A stretch of 64,000 nt of DNA from Spirochaetales bacterium (GTDB lineage Bacteria > Spirochaetota > Spirochaetia > DSM-2461): contig JAFGXR010000037.1 of assembly GCA_016936555.1 (NCBI GenBank), positions 1 through 64,000 of the forward strand. Reading direction: 5' to 3'. Each line of letters begins with the position of its first letter. Positions within the stretch are counted from its first letter, which is position 1. A program made the position numbers and the translations under genes. This document shows positions 51,925-60,511 of this stretch, piece by piece. Below the pieces are notes generated by a model. That model saw nothing but the letters and a program-made list of their open reading frames with translations. It was not told the DNA's origin and searched no databases.

Positions 51925-52332
51925 CTAATCCTGAAAACCGATCAACCACTGCCCGGCGGATTCCAGATCATGGAAATCTCTGGCTTCGAAGTTTTTACCA
52001 TTAACGTCTTCACGGATCCGGTCCGTCGCGAATCTGTTCAGGCTGCTCCGGGAAACAAGAACTGCCGAATGGCGGAAACCTGAATTGATCGCCCTGGGGA
52101 ACCACTGTTCAGAGAGCCATCGCTGGTCTTCCGGAGCCACAGCTTTTGATTCGCGGTTGTCGGCAATCATTTTTGAGAGTTTCCGCTTTTCCATTTCGAT
52201 GAGCGCCCTGTCGCATGCTTCCCGGAATTCTCCGGAAGGAGTGAATCCGATCCATTTTATGTATATGGCATTCAGTTCCTCTTTGTAGAATATGCGGACG
52301 TGGGCATTTTCGTATAACGGCGGGCTTTCCAT
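51925..52332 (-). CDS. STAS/SpoIIAA-like small protein
   Basis: 135 residues, AGGGAACAG before ATG. The pattern YKEELNAIYIKWIGFTPSGEFREACDRALI followed by KLSKMIADNRESKAVAPEDQRWL resembles SpoIIAA/STAS-like single-domain proteins found beside sensors. No membrane segment. Function unknown; it stands alone between the envelope cluster and the alpha/beta hydrolase. Confidence 0.55.
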   Translation of the reverse strand: MESPPLYENAHVRIFYKEELNAIYIKWIGFTPSGEFREACDRALIEMEKRKLSKMIADNRESKAVAPEDQRWLSEQWFPRAINSGFRHSAVLVSRSSLNRFATDRIREDVNGKNFEARDFHDLESAGQWLIGFQD

Positions 52333-52402
52333 CAGCTGTTCCCTCTATCCTTTCAGAAATGGAAACCGGTCTTTTATATCCGACCGGCTCCCTATTATAC
52401 CA

Positions 52403-53443
52403 TCACTTCAGGAAGGGGAAAAACAGTTTCTCAAAATCATCTTTCCTATCGATAAAAGGACTGTGGCCGGCATCGGTTATTATTTCCTCCCTGTAACTCC
52501 CGCCATTTGCCGAATATTTTTCGAGGACATAACGGGTCTGATCAATCATGGGCTGAGGGGGACAAAGTTCTGCTCCCGGCCAGCCCGGAACGGCTCCCAT
52601 AGCTCCCAGCGCCGAAATATCGAAGAGAGAATTATTTGATACGATCTGATCCTCCGCCCCGCGGATCCAGAGGACCGGCGGGCGGGGTTCTATTTCGGAA
52701 AAAGAAGAGGCATTGAAATTCGTTCCGGCAAAGGCGTTGGCCACGCCCCTGCCACCCGGTGCGGCTCCCGGCCAGTTTCCCGATGCCGAGAAATCGCCGG
52801 GATACCAATCGTCTCCCACCCTGGTACTCAACATCGACTGGAGGAAGAGATCTTCGTTTTCCGGAATAAAAGGCGGTTTAATATAGAAAGAGCGGAACAC
52901 ATTGACTGGAGCCATCTGTTTATCGTCTTTTTCATAGCGCTCTGCCAGCAGGGAAACAAACTCCGGGCTTACCGACCCTGCTCCGGCCGGTGCGCCATCG
53001 GAACAGCAAAGAATCCCCTGTGCATTTTTCGTTCCGGCAAAACCGAAGGGACTCATAGGATCCACCAGTGTTATGCCGGTCATTCTGTGGGGGATTTTTA
53101 CGGCCAGTTTCATGACAATGCCGCCGCCCATACTGTGACCGGCTACATGGAATTTATCAATTCCCAGAGCATCGGCAAAACTGATAATGTCATCAACCAT
53201 ATCATCCAGTCCCAGCTCTGCCGATACGGGCAGGGGCTCTGTATCCCCGTATCCTCTCAGATCCGGTGCCAAAGCTCTGTATTCCAAAGGAAGGTCTATC
53301 ATTATTTCCTGCCAGAAAGCCCCTGAAGAGACATTGCCGTGAATGAAAAGAACTGTCTCACCTTCTCCTTTCCTTTCGTAATAAAATGTGTTCAGCCGGC
53401 TTGTCTGTATTGACGCTGTTTCGATTCCCTTTAACGTTTTCAT
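52403..53443 (-). CDS. Alpha/beta hydrolase
   Basis: 346 residues, GGAGG before ATG. Oxyanion region LFIHGNVSSGAFW near 33-45, nucleophile Ser in VAGHSMGGGIV (about 104), acid in PPVLWIRGAEDQIVS (about 275), His in ITDAGHSPFID (about 329). A long cap (about 140-260) is Gly/Pro rich. No signal peptide. Substrate unknown. A consensus promoter and a 23-bp palindrome lie upstream, and the divergent double-TetR gene is the likely repressor. Confidence 0.88.
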   Translation of the reverse strand: MKTLKGIETASIQTSRLNTFYYERKGEGETVLFIHGNVSSGAFWQEIMIDLPLEYRALAPDLRGYGDTEPLPVSAELGLDDMVDDIISFADALGIDKFHVAGHSMGGGIVMKLAVKIPHRMTGITLVDPMSPFGFAGTKNAQGILCCSDGAPAGAGSVSPEFVSLLAERYEKDDKQMAPVNVFRSFYIKPPFIPENEDLFLQSMLSTRVGDDWYPGDFSASGNWPGAAPGGRGVANAFAGTNFNASSFSEIEPRPPVLWIRGAEDQIVSNNSLFDISALGAMGAVPGWPGAELCPPQPMIDQTRYVLEKYSANGGSYREEIITDAGHSPFIDRKDDFEKLFFPFLK

Positions 53444-53460
53444 CGTTATCCTCCAATTTG

Positions 53461-53510
53461 TAGAGAGTTAATTCACCTCTCTATTATAGCTCTGTTAAGG
53501 AGTATGGCAA
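53461..53510 (-). promoter_or_regulatory. Hydrolase promoter with 23-bp palindromic operator
   Basis: Minus strand: -35 TTGCCA (53510-53505), 16-bp spacer, -10 TATAAT (53488-53483). Immediately downstream, 53461-53483 is a palindrome with perfect 7-bp outer arms (TAGAGAG / CTCTCTA) and further matches inside (18 of 22 positions). It covers the transcription start, a typical repressor site, most likely for the divergent TetR-type protein. Confidence 0.72.
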
Positions 53511-53559
53511 GAAAATAATCTTATGATATTTACCCTATACGTTGTATAATGCCTGAACT

Positions 53560-54684
53560 GTGAAAAACTCCAGACAGCTCATTATCGATACAGCTACTGA
53601 TTTATTCTCAACGGAAAGGTATGGAAATGTTTCCATTGCGGCGATATGCAGGAAAGCGGGTATTGCCAATAGCGTTTATTACTATTATTTCAAAGATAAG
53701 GAAGAACTTTACAAAGAAATCCTGGAGTATCTTTTCAACCGGCTGGATGAAGCATTCGGACGAATTGAAGGTGATTCCGAAGCGGACAGAATTAACTGTT
53801 TTATCTCCATACTGGAGACATGCAATATCCTCTATTCCCGGGAAATCGAAGTATACCGGGAAGGCGAATTCCATTTTCCCGAGTATGACCATGCGCTTAA
53901 AGCCATATATCACAGTTCCCTTGAAATGGTCTACAGACGGCCTTTGTCCCACGCCGAGTATTTGTATTTCACCGCCGGCGTCCGCTTTGTCGCATTGCGT
54001 TATACTCCGGAAGAGATGGTTCGGAAAAGAGAGGCTCTACTCTCTTTCATCTCCAATGGAATATTCGATGATTGTTTTTCTCTGACTTCCGGTGATTTCA
54101 CAGAGGTTCCCCGATTCTCAGAGACTTTTATTGAAAACAGCAGGGATAAAATGATCCGTTCCGGCTTGAAGCTGATCGGCGAGCAGGGGTTTGACCGGGC
54201 TCAGATCTTTGATATTTCCAGAAATGCCGGATATTCCGTGGGAATGTTCTATAAGAATTTCCGCGATAAGATTTCTTTTCTCCATGAACTGGTGGATCGT
54301 CTGAATTTCAGTTTAAAAGAGTCTCAGGAAAAATACAGGCCATCTTTTGCTTCAGGAGCAGATGAAGGATTGTTTTATCTTTATATAGAGATTTCTTTTT
54401 TCAAAGATAATCCTCATTATTTTAATCTGTTGAGAGAGGCATCATTTGCCGTACCTGAACGATTCAGGCTGTTTTATGACAGACTGGAGCAGGACTTTAT
54501 TGAAAGAGGTAACACATCAGGCAATCCCGATACTTCACTGGCTGTCAGTTTTCTTCTTGGCATCGGGTATTTCCTTGAAGGAGAGATTCTTTTCCGGGAG
54601 GATGCGCCTCCTTTGATTCCGCTGCTACTGGAACTTGGTGCTCTTCTTGATCATGGTATCCCGGCCAGATCAGTTTCCCAGTAA
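53560..54684 (+). CDS. Tandem double TetR-family regulator
   Basis: 374 residues from GTG 53560. Two complete TetR units in one chain. The first HTH lies at about 4-50 (IIDTATDLFSTERYGNVSIA, AICRKAGIANSVYYYYFKDK) with ligand domain to about 180. The second HTH is at about 190-240 (LKLIGEQGFDRAQIFDISRN, AGYSVGMFYKNFRDKISFL) with its own ligand domain to 374. Ordinary TetR proteins have one unit of ~200 residues, so this is a fused pseudo-dimer. A -10 TATAAT lies 9 nt upstream and no Shine-Dalgarno is visible. Likely controls the divergent alpha/beta hydrolase. Confidence 0.88.
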   Translation: MKNSRQLIIDTATDLFSTERYGNVSIAAICRKAGIANSVYYYYFKDKEELYKEILEYLFNRLDEAFGRIEGDSEADRINCFISILETCNILYSREIEVYREGEFHFPEYDHALKAIYHSSLEMVYRRPLSHAEYLYFTAGVRFVALRYTPEEMVRKREALLSFISNGIFDDCFSLTSGDFTEVPRFSETFIENSRDKMIRSGLKLIGEQGFDRAQIFDISRNAGYSVGMFYKNFRDKISFLHELVDRLNFSLKESQEKYRPSFASGADEGLFYLYIEISFFKDNPHYFNLLREASFAVPERFRLFYDRLEQDFIERGNTSGNPDTSLAVSFLLGIGYFLEGEILFREDAPPLIPLLLELGALLDHGIPARSVSQ

Positions 54685-55419
54685 GTTCCTGAGATTTTTT
54701 TTGAACTGATCGATCAGATCCTGTTCTGTTACATCCATTTTACAGGCAAGATCCCGATAAATCTCAACGATATCATCTGGGCGGGCATCTCTTCCCTTAA
54801 CCCAGGGGACGCCGGTCGGATTGTCGGTTTCGGCGAACATCCTCTCCGCCGGTATGTGCTTCCATATTTCCGATCCGCTCATAATGTCCGGACCGATTGT
54901 AAAAAAGGCACCCTGATTCAGAAAACCGGGAATGAGCTCTACCGGTCCCGAGTACCAGTGAATCACGGATTTCGGGATGTCGTAATCTTTCAATAGCTGC
55001 AGTATTTCCTCTTCCGCTCCTTTTGTATGGAGCGAAGGGATCGACTTGTATTTTGTTGCCAGCTTGAGTTGATCTCTCAGGACTTTTCTCTGCTGAGAAT
55101 CGGTTCCGCGGTCTTTAATCCAATGAAAATCCAACCCCATTTCACCTATAAGAACACTTCGGCTGAAGATCTGTTCCAGAAGATTTATAGGCCAGTTTTC
55201 CACTTGGCATCTCGCCGGGTGGATACCCGGTATAACAATAACATTCCTGTTCATTTCTGAAAGAGCAAGGGTCGCGTTGTAACTTTCCCGATCAATGGAA
55301 TTCGCCAGATAGAGTATATTGTTCTGCAGTTCGAAGGGAGAATTATTTTCCAGGTGAATATGAAAATCTATGTACTCAACATCATGAAGCTTATTCAATA
55401 TATTTTCTTTTAAATTCAT
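54670..55419 (-). CDS. TatD-family metal-dependent hydrolase
   Basis: About 249 residues from ATG 55419; the longer frame adds an AT-rich hydrophobic stretch without homology. Metal motifs: YIDFHIHLE near 16-24, GEMGLDFHWIKDR near 98-110, a His in IPSLHTKGAEE (about 137), HWYSGP near 160, and the terminal Asp in FAETDNPTGVPW (about 205). TatD-like proteins are phosphodiesterase/deoxyribonuclease-type or related hydrolases. No convincing Shine-Dalgarno. Its 3' end overlaps the TetR gene by 15 bp (convergent). Confidence 0.82.
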   Translation of the reverse strand: MNLKENILNKLHDVEYIDFHIHLENNSPFELQNNILYLANSIDRESYNATLALSEMNRNVIVIPGIHPARCQVENWPINLLEQIFSRSVLIGEMGLDFHWIKDRGTDSQQRKVLRDQLKLATKYKSIPSLHTKGAEEEILQLLKDYDIPKSVIHWYSGPVELIPGFLNQGAFFTIGPDIMSGSEIWKHIPAERMFAETDNPTGVPWVKGRDARPDDIVEIYRDLACKMDVTEQDLIDQFKKNLRNLLGN

Positions 55420-55747
55420 CAGAAGAATATTACCGTTCTTTTTCCGATCTGGGTAGGAAATATAGAAAAATCGGGACAATAATAAAAAAATAAAACACAT
55501 CTTTACATATTTTAAAATTCGACATAACATCAGTATGATGTTTAATGGAAGCAAGATAGTTTCTCTACTAAGGAAAAACAAATCATTCATTCGGTAGATG
55601 TATTACTTCCATTGGAGTTCAGACTTGTTTTTCAGGTACAGGGATGACCGGATTCTCAGGCTTCCGGAAGTTCTATACTCTCCTTTATTCAGAGGCAAGG
55701 ACTGTATTTTTTATTTGTATTACACCGGTGTCACTCACACTCTCCCG
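55420..55747. other. AT-rich intergenic region upstream of the dap operon
   Basis: About 330 bases between the TatD-like start and the dapD promoter. I see no convincing gene, RNA or repeat. Small inverted repeats (CCGGA/TCCGG near 55650, ACACCGGTGT near 55720) are present. No lysine-riboswitch core was recognised. Confidence 0.5.
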
Positions 55748-55776
55748 TTGACTCTCTTCATCTCTTTACCTATCAT
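55748..55776 (+). promoter_or_regulatory. dapD promoter
   Basis: -35 TTGACT (55748-55753), 17-bp spacer, -10 TATCAT (55771-55776), 8 nt before ATG 55785. No Shine-Dalgarno. Transcript would be leaderless or start with only 1-3 nt, leaving no room for a leader riboswitch. Confidence 0.65.
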
Positions 55777-55784
55777 GAAAAATT

Positions 55785-57002
55785 ATGAAATTTGAAGAAA
55801 TACTTAAGACACTTAAGTCAGCTGAAAAAGTTGAAAAAATAGATATAGTCAAAGCCGGCGAAGTCATTCACACCGTTCATAATCGCGAAGGCAGCGCCGG
55901 AAGCCTGCAGGTGATAGCCAACCTGGTCGGGTTCGACAATGGAAATATCGACAGAGCGCTGGCCCTCAGAGGGCTGGAGCTGTTCGGCGAACATGTCGCC
56001 GGAGCGGCGGCTCATCCCGGCCGGCATCCCAACGTGGAAATGCTGCAGAGCATCGGTGAGGGGGACTATGTGAAAGCCGTCGTTCACTACAAAGTTCCGG
56101 AAGGGCTTCAGGAACGGGTGGAGAAATTCACAGCGTTAAAAAAAGAGGGAAAACTTCTGTCCGAGAGAGAAGCTGCTCTTTCAACCTTTAACGAGGTTAT
56201 GGATCTGCTCGAAGCGGGATACCTCAGGACCGCTCAGGTTGTAGATGGCAGATGGCAGGCCAACCAGTGGGTGAAAAACGGCATTATGCTCGGTTTTCCC
56301 CTGGGAAATATTGTCGTGTACAGCGGAAGCAGCGACATCTCTTTTACCGATAAAGAGACATTTCCGGTCAGGAGGCTCACAGGCAGGGAAGGTTTTCGCG
56401 TCGTTCCCCCCGCCGCGGGCCTGAGACGAGGGGCATACGCCGGAGAGGGCTGTGTTTTCATGCCCCCGGGATACGCCAATGTGGGGGCCCATGTGGGTGC
56501 GGGAACCATGGTGGAAAACCTGGCGGGAAGCTGTTCCCAGATCGGCCGGGACAGCCACATCAGCGCCGGCGCCATCATCGGCGGGGTTCTGGACCCGGTC
56601 GAAGCGACACCTGTTATTCTGGGAGATCATGTTCTGATGGGAGAGGGGTCCGGAGTGACTCAGGGAGCCCGTCTCGGTGATCTGGTGACTCTGGCTCCGG
56701 GGGTTCATATCTCCAAAGCCACGCCGATCCTCGATCCGGTGAACAATGTCGCCTACACCGCGGCCGGAACGGCTGAACTGATCACCCACGAAATCGGCGG
56801 AGGGATTAAAACATACAGCACCGGCAGAATCCTTGCGGAGAAAGACGGTTCCTACGGACCTGAAATTCCCGCCGGTGCCCTGGTCATACCCTCCATGTCC
56901 GTCTCGAGCAAAGGGACTCTGAAGGTGACGCCCCTGATCGCAAAATACATTACGTCGGCCTCACAGCGCGCCTATGCTCTGGAAGAAGCCCTGAGAGGAT
57001 AG
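55785..57002 (+). CDS. dapD: Tetrahydrodipicolinate N-succinyltransferase (DapD), long form
   Basis: 405 residues, longer than the usual ~275-320. The N-terminal ~170 residues contain helical parts before the conserved DGRWQANQWVKNGIMLGFPLG block (about 156-176). The C-terminal left-handed beta-helix of hexapeptide repeats runs about 225-345 (MPPGYANVGAHVGAGTMVEN, SHISAGAIIGGVLDPVEATP). It succinylates tetrahydrodipicolinate in the DAP/lysine pathway. First gene of a four-gene dap operon. Confidence 0.9.
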   Translation: MKFEEILKTLKSAEKVEKIDIVKAGEVIHTVHNREGSAGSLQVIANLVGFDNGNIDRALALRGLELFGEHVAGAAAHPGRHPNVEMLQSIGEGDYVKAVVHYKVPEGLQERVEKFTALKKEGKLLSEREAALSTFNEVMDLLEAGYLRTAQVVDGRWQANQWVKNGIMLGFPLGNIVVYSGSSDISFTDKETFPVRRLTGREGFRVVPPAAGLRRGAYAGEGCVFMPPGYANVGAHVGAGTMVENLAGSCSQIGRDSHISAGAIIGGVLDPVEATPVILGDHVLMGEGSGVTQGARLGDLVTLAPGVHISKATPILDPVNNVAYTAAGTAELITHEIGGGIKTYSTGRILAEKDGSYGPEIPAGALVIPSMSVSSKGTLKVTPLIAKYITSASQRAYALEEALRG

Positions 57003-57006
57003 GCCC

Positions 57007-58143
57007 GTGAAACCGAAAAACACATTTACCGGGATTGAAATTTCAGAGATCCGGAAGATGAACGCTCTGGCGGGACGGGATACGATCAATCTCGGAATCG
57101 GCCAGCTCCCCGACGACCTTCCTCTATCCGTCAGGGATAAAGGGCTGGAGGCATTTGAGACGGGGATGACACGGTATACCTCCAATCAGGGATCCCCTGA
57201 ATTGAGAAAGCTGATAGCCGCCTATCATTCCGGGAAGAACGGCCGTACCTACAGCCCCGATCAGGTCATCGTGACAAACGGCGCCGAAGGGGCTTTGTGG
57301 AATATCTATGCGGTTTATCTGGACCGGGACGAGGAAGTCCTGATTCCGGAAATCGCCTTTTCCGTCTATCAGACCATTGCTGAGCTCCATGGAGGAAAGG
57401 CCGTCACTTATAAACTGAAGAGTGATTTCTCCATCGATCTGGATGATCTGGAAAGCCGGATCACCGGAAAAACGAAGTTTATCGTCATCAACAGCCCCAA
57501 TAATCCGACGGGAGCCGTACTGTCGGCGGAACAGGTCAGCGCTGTGACGGAAATAGCCGAAAGGCGGGGACTCTATATCATTTCCGATGAAATCTACAGC
57601 GAACTTTATTTCACAGAGAAATCCCCCTCCAGTCCGATGGAGTATTCAAGCAGAGTTATAACTGTAGACGGAATTTCAAAACGGGCCGCCGCGACGGGAT
57701 TGCGGATCGGCTGGACCATCTGCCCCGAAGAAATAGCCCGTCCCATGATCGTGGCCAACCAGTACATTACCACCTGTGCCTCCTCGGTTTCTCAGTACGC
57801 GGCTATCGCCTCGCTCGACGGATCATCGGACCGCTTTGTCGAGAGAGTCCGGCTCGAACTGGCGGAGAAAGGGCTGTATGCCTGGGAAATACTGAACAGC
57901 ATCAGGGGAATAAAAGTGGAAAAACCTCAGGGCGCCTTCTACACCTTTCCCGATATATCTGCTTTCGGAACTTCCCGTGAAGTGGCTCTGCGGATCCTCG
58001 ACGAAGTGGATGTTCTGACCATACCGGGACTGGCTTTCGGAGAGCGGGGGCGGAATCATATCAGGATCTCCTTCGCCGTTGATTTTGACAGATTGAAAGA
58101 AGCTCTGGGCCGGATGAAACATCTTTTCGAGAACTGGCACTAG
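57007..58143 (+). CDS. Class I/II aminotransferase, probable N-succinyl-DAP aminotransferase
   Basis: 378 residues from GTG 57007. Fold-type-I PLP enzyme: INSPNNPTGAVLSAEQ near 158-173, IISDEIYSELYF near 193-204, PLP Lys in VDGISKRAAATGLRIGW (about 225), FAFGERGRNHIRISF-type end (LAFGERGRNHIRISFA near 340-355). Position between dapD and lysA/dapE assigns it to the DapC step by context; sequence alone is consistent with several aminotransferases. Confidence 0.82.
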   Translation: MKPKNTFTGIEISEIRKMNALAGRDTINLGIGQLPDDLPLSVRDKGLEAFETGMTRYTSNQGSPELRKLIAAYHSGKNGRTYSPDQVIVTNGAEGALWNIYAVYLDRDEEVLIPEIAFSVYQTIAELHGGKAVTYKLKSDFSIDLDDLESRITGKTKFIVINSPNNPTGAVLSAEQVSAVTEIAERRGLYIISDEIYSELYFTEKSPSSPMEYSSRVITVDGISKRAAATGLRIGWTICPEEIARPMIVANQYITTCASSVSQYAAIASLDGSSDRFVERVRLELAEKGLYAWEILNSIRGIKVEKPQGAFYTFPDISAFGTSREVALRILDEVDVLTIPGLAFGERGRNHIRISFAVDFDRLKEALGRMKHLFENWH

Positions 58144-58159
58144 AAATCAGGAGTTTTTT

Positions 58160-59455
58160 ATGAAAGTGGAAGATATAAGCCGTCATTTTTCTCTGGAAGG
58201 AGACAGACTGACTGTCTCCGGTCTCGATGCTGTTTCTCTGGCTGAAGAGATAGGCACCCCTCTTTTTCTCTATGACGGGGAAACCATTAAAGAGCGCTAC
58301 GCCTATCTGAGGGAGAATCTGCCGAAAGAAGTGGATATCTTTTACGCCATGAAAGCCAATCCCAATATCGCCGTAGTCAAGCAGCTGGTCAATCTCGGAG
58401 CCGGTGTGGAAGTGGCTTCGGAAGGAGAGCTTTACGCCTGCCGTAAAATCGGAGCCGATCCGAAAAGCATTGTCTTCGCAGGGCCTTCGAAGACAGACGG
58501 CGATATCGCCATGGCTGTGGAAATGGGCATCTACGCCATCAACGCCGAAAGCGTCGGAGAAATCAGAAGGATCAATCGCGTCGCTGCTTCGTTGAGCAGG
58601 GTTATGGATGTGGAACTGCGTATCAACCCCGAGTTCGAAGTGGACGGGGCGGCCGTGAATATGGGCGGGGGATCGAAGAAATTCGGGATCGATTCGGAGG
58701 ATGTGGATAAAGCCATAGCCGAAGTTTCCTCCCTGACCAATATCCGGCTTCAGGGAATTCATATTTTCGCCGGCACGGGCATCCAGAACAGCAGAGGCTT
58801 TCTAAGCAATCTGGAAAACTGTTTCCGCCTGGCCGGAGAGATTAACGAAAAGCACTTCAAAGTCCTCTCCATCGATTTCGGCGGCGGTATAGGCATTCCC
58901 TATTCCGACGGGGACAGCGGACTCAGCATTGAGGGAATCAGCAGCAAAATTACGGAACTGATCGATAAATACCCCTTTATCCGGGATAACGGTACACGAC
59001 TCATCGCCGAACCGGGGCGGTACCTCGTCGGGCAGTGCGGCATCTATATAACAGAAGTCATAGACCGCAAGACATCGCGGGGGAAAGAGTATCTCCTGGT
59101 GGACGGCGGCGCCCAGCACCTGCTCCGTCCCGCGCTGATCGGCACGGCCCACCCCACGTTCAACATTTCCAGAGAGCAGAAAAAATTTGAAAGCTTTGAT
59201 GTGGGGGGAAGCCTCTGCACGTCAATCGATTTTCTGGGGAAAGATCTTCCGCTGCCGGCGGAAAGCGAAACGGGCGATCTGATCGGCGTTTTCTGTTCCG
59301 GCGCCTACGGATTCACGGAGAGCATGCCTCTGTTCCTGAGCCACGATGTCGCGCCTGAAGTGCTGGTCCTCAATGGAAAAGCCCATATTGTCCGGCCCCG
59401 AATGGAAATCCGGAAACTGGTCGATGAGATGGTCATCCCCGGGGAACTCTTATGA
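58160..59455 (+). CDS. lysA: Diaminopimelate decarboxylase
   Basis: 431 residues, fold-type-III PLP decarboxylase. PLP Lys in IFYAMKANPNIAVVK (about 59), VASEGELYACRKIGADP near 84-100, FGGGIGIPYS near 236-245, EPGRYLVGQCGIYITEV near 282-298, and the second active-site region CSGAYGFTESMP near 377-388. Converts meso-DAP to lysine. AGGAG precedes ATG. Overlaps the dapE-like start by 4 nt. Confidence 0.93.
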   Translation: MKVEDISRHFSLEGDRLTVSGLDAVSLAEEIGTPLFLYDGETIKERYAYLRENLPKEVDIFYAMKANPNIAVVKQLVNLGAGVEVASEGELYACRKIGADPKSIVFAGPSKTDGDIAMAVEMGIYAINAESVGEIRRINRVAASLSRVMDVELRINPEFEVDGAAVNMGGGSKKFGIDSEDVDKAIAEVSSLTNIRLQGIHIFAGTGIQNSRGFLSNLENCFRLAGEINEKHFKVLSIDFGGGIGIPYSDGDSGLSIEGISSKITELIDKYPFIRDNGTRLIAEPGRYLVGQCGIYITEVIDRKTSRGKEYLLVDGGAQHLLRPALIGTAHPTFNISREQKKFESFDVGGSLCTSIDFLGKDLPLPAESETGDLIGVFCSGAYGFTESMPLFLSHDVAPEVLVLNGKAHIVRPRMEIRKLVDEMVIPGELL

Positions 59456-60504
59456 TAGACATCGGGGCGGAACTTCCGGTCATCCTTAAAGAGCTCATAG
59501 CCGTAAAAAGTGTGACCGATGAGGAAAAAGATCTCTGCAATATTCTGGAAAAAACTCTTGAACCTCTGGAGGGAGAGCTGATCCGCGAAGGGAATTCTCT
59601 TGTCTACCATTTGAACAGAGGGAAAGAGAAACGGATTGCCCTGATCGGCCATATCGATACTGTCCCTGTTGGAAACAGCACGACGGAAGCCTATGAAAAG
59701 GACGGCTCTCTCTTCGGGAGAGGAGCCTGCGACATGAAGGCCGGTCTGGCCGTTATGCTGAAAATCATAAGCGAAGAAGCGGATGGCCGGATAGGCCTGT
59801 CCCATAATGTCTCATTCTATTTCTACTCCGGAGAGGAGGGGCCGGTGCCCAATGGCATTAACACCCTTCTGGAGCGGGGACATTTCAGGGATGTGGATTT
59901 CGCCTATATTCTGGAACCGACGGAAGCGCGCTACTCTGTGGGCTGCCTCGGTTCTCTTGCCGTAAAGAAAGAGGTTTTCGGCGTATCGGCCCACAGTGCC
60001 AATCCGCGGACGGGAGAGAACGCTCTGAATAAAGCACTGGAAATATACAGCAAAGTCAGAGAGATGGACGGCCTTATCGGATCGGACCGCACCCTGGACG
60101 GGCTGCTCTATTACGAGACGGTCAACATCACAGCCCTCAATACGTCCAACGCATTCAATGTTCTTCCTCCCCGGGCGGAACTGATGATCAATTACCGCTT
60201 CAGTCCCGAAAGATCCGTCGAAGAGGCGAAGGAGCTCCTCTTTTCCTATCTGGGAGAGGAAAATACCTTTATGGCCGATGAAGCGGCATCTTCCTACGCC
60301 GGTAAGGAAATCGAGAGCTTTTTAACTGATCGAATCGACAGGGAGATTATGCAGGCCTGGACCGATATGGCCCAGCTCAACGCGGCGGGAATCCCCGCCG
60401 TCAATTTCGGCCCCGGATCGATCCGCCATGCACACAAACCGGATGAGCATATCAATCTGAAGGATTTTTCTGACTTTTACAAATCCATGCTTCTCCATCT
60501 ATAA
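59452..60504 (+). CDS. dapE: Succinyl-diaminopimelate desuccinylase-like M20 peptidase (DapE type)
   Basis: 350 residues. M20 metallopeptidase: LIGHIDTVPVGN near 64-75 (metal His and catalytic Asp), GRGACDMKAGLAVML near 88-102 (bridging Asp), SGEEGPVPNGI near 124-134 (catalytic Glu and metal Glu), final His in GSIRHAHKPDEHI near 322-334. The dap operon position supports desuccinylation of N-succinyl-LL-DAP. DapE and related M20 members are close, so the assignment leans on context. Confidence 0.88.
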   Translation: MIDIGAELPVILKELIAVKSVTDEEKDLCNILEKTLEPLEGELIREGNSLVYHLNRGKEKRIALIGHIDTVPVGNSTTEAYEKDGSLFGRGACDMKAGLAVMLKIISEEADGRIGLSHNVSFYFYSGEEGPVPNGINTLLERGHFRDVDFAYILEPTEARYSVGCLGSLAVKKEVFGVSAHSANPRTGENALNKALEIYSKVREMDGLIGSDRTLDGLLYYETVNITALNTSNAFNVLPPRAELMINYRFSPERSVEEAKELLFSYLGEENTFMADEAASSYAGKEIESFLTDRIDREIMQAWTDMAQLNAAGIPAVNFGPGSIRHAHKPDEHINLKDFSDFYKSMLLHL

Positions 60505-60511
60505 TGGAGAT

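Noticed and set aside
55420-55784. Possible lysine riboswitch or small RNA before dapD
   Set aside because: No lysine-riboswitch core was recognised, and the only good promoter places the transcription start next to the dapD ATG.
55598-55795. 65-codon open frame just before dapD
   Set aside because: Codon use is random, there is no Shine-Dalgarno, and it overlaps the dapD promoter.
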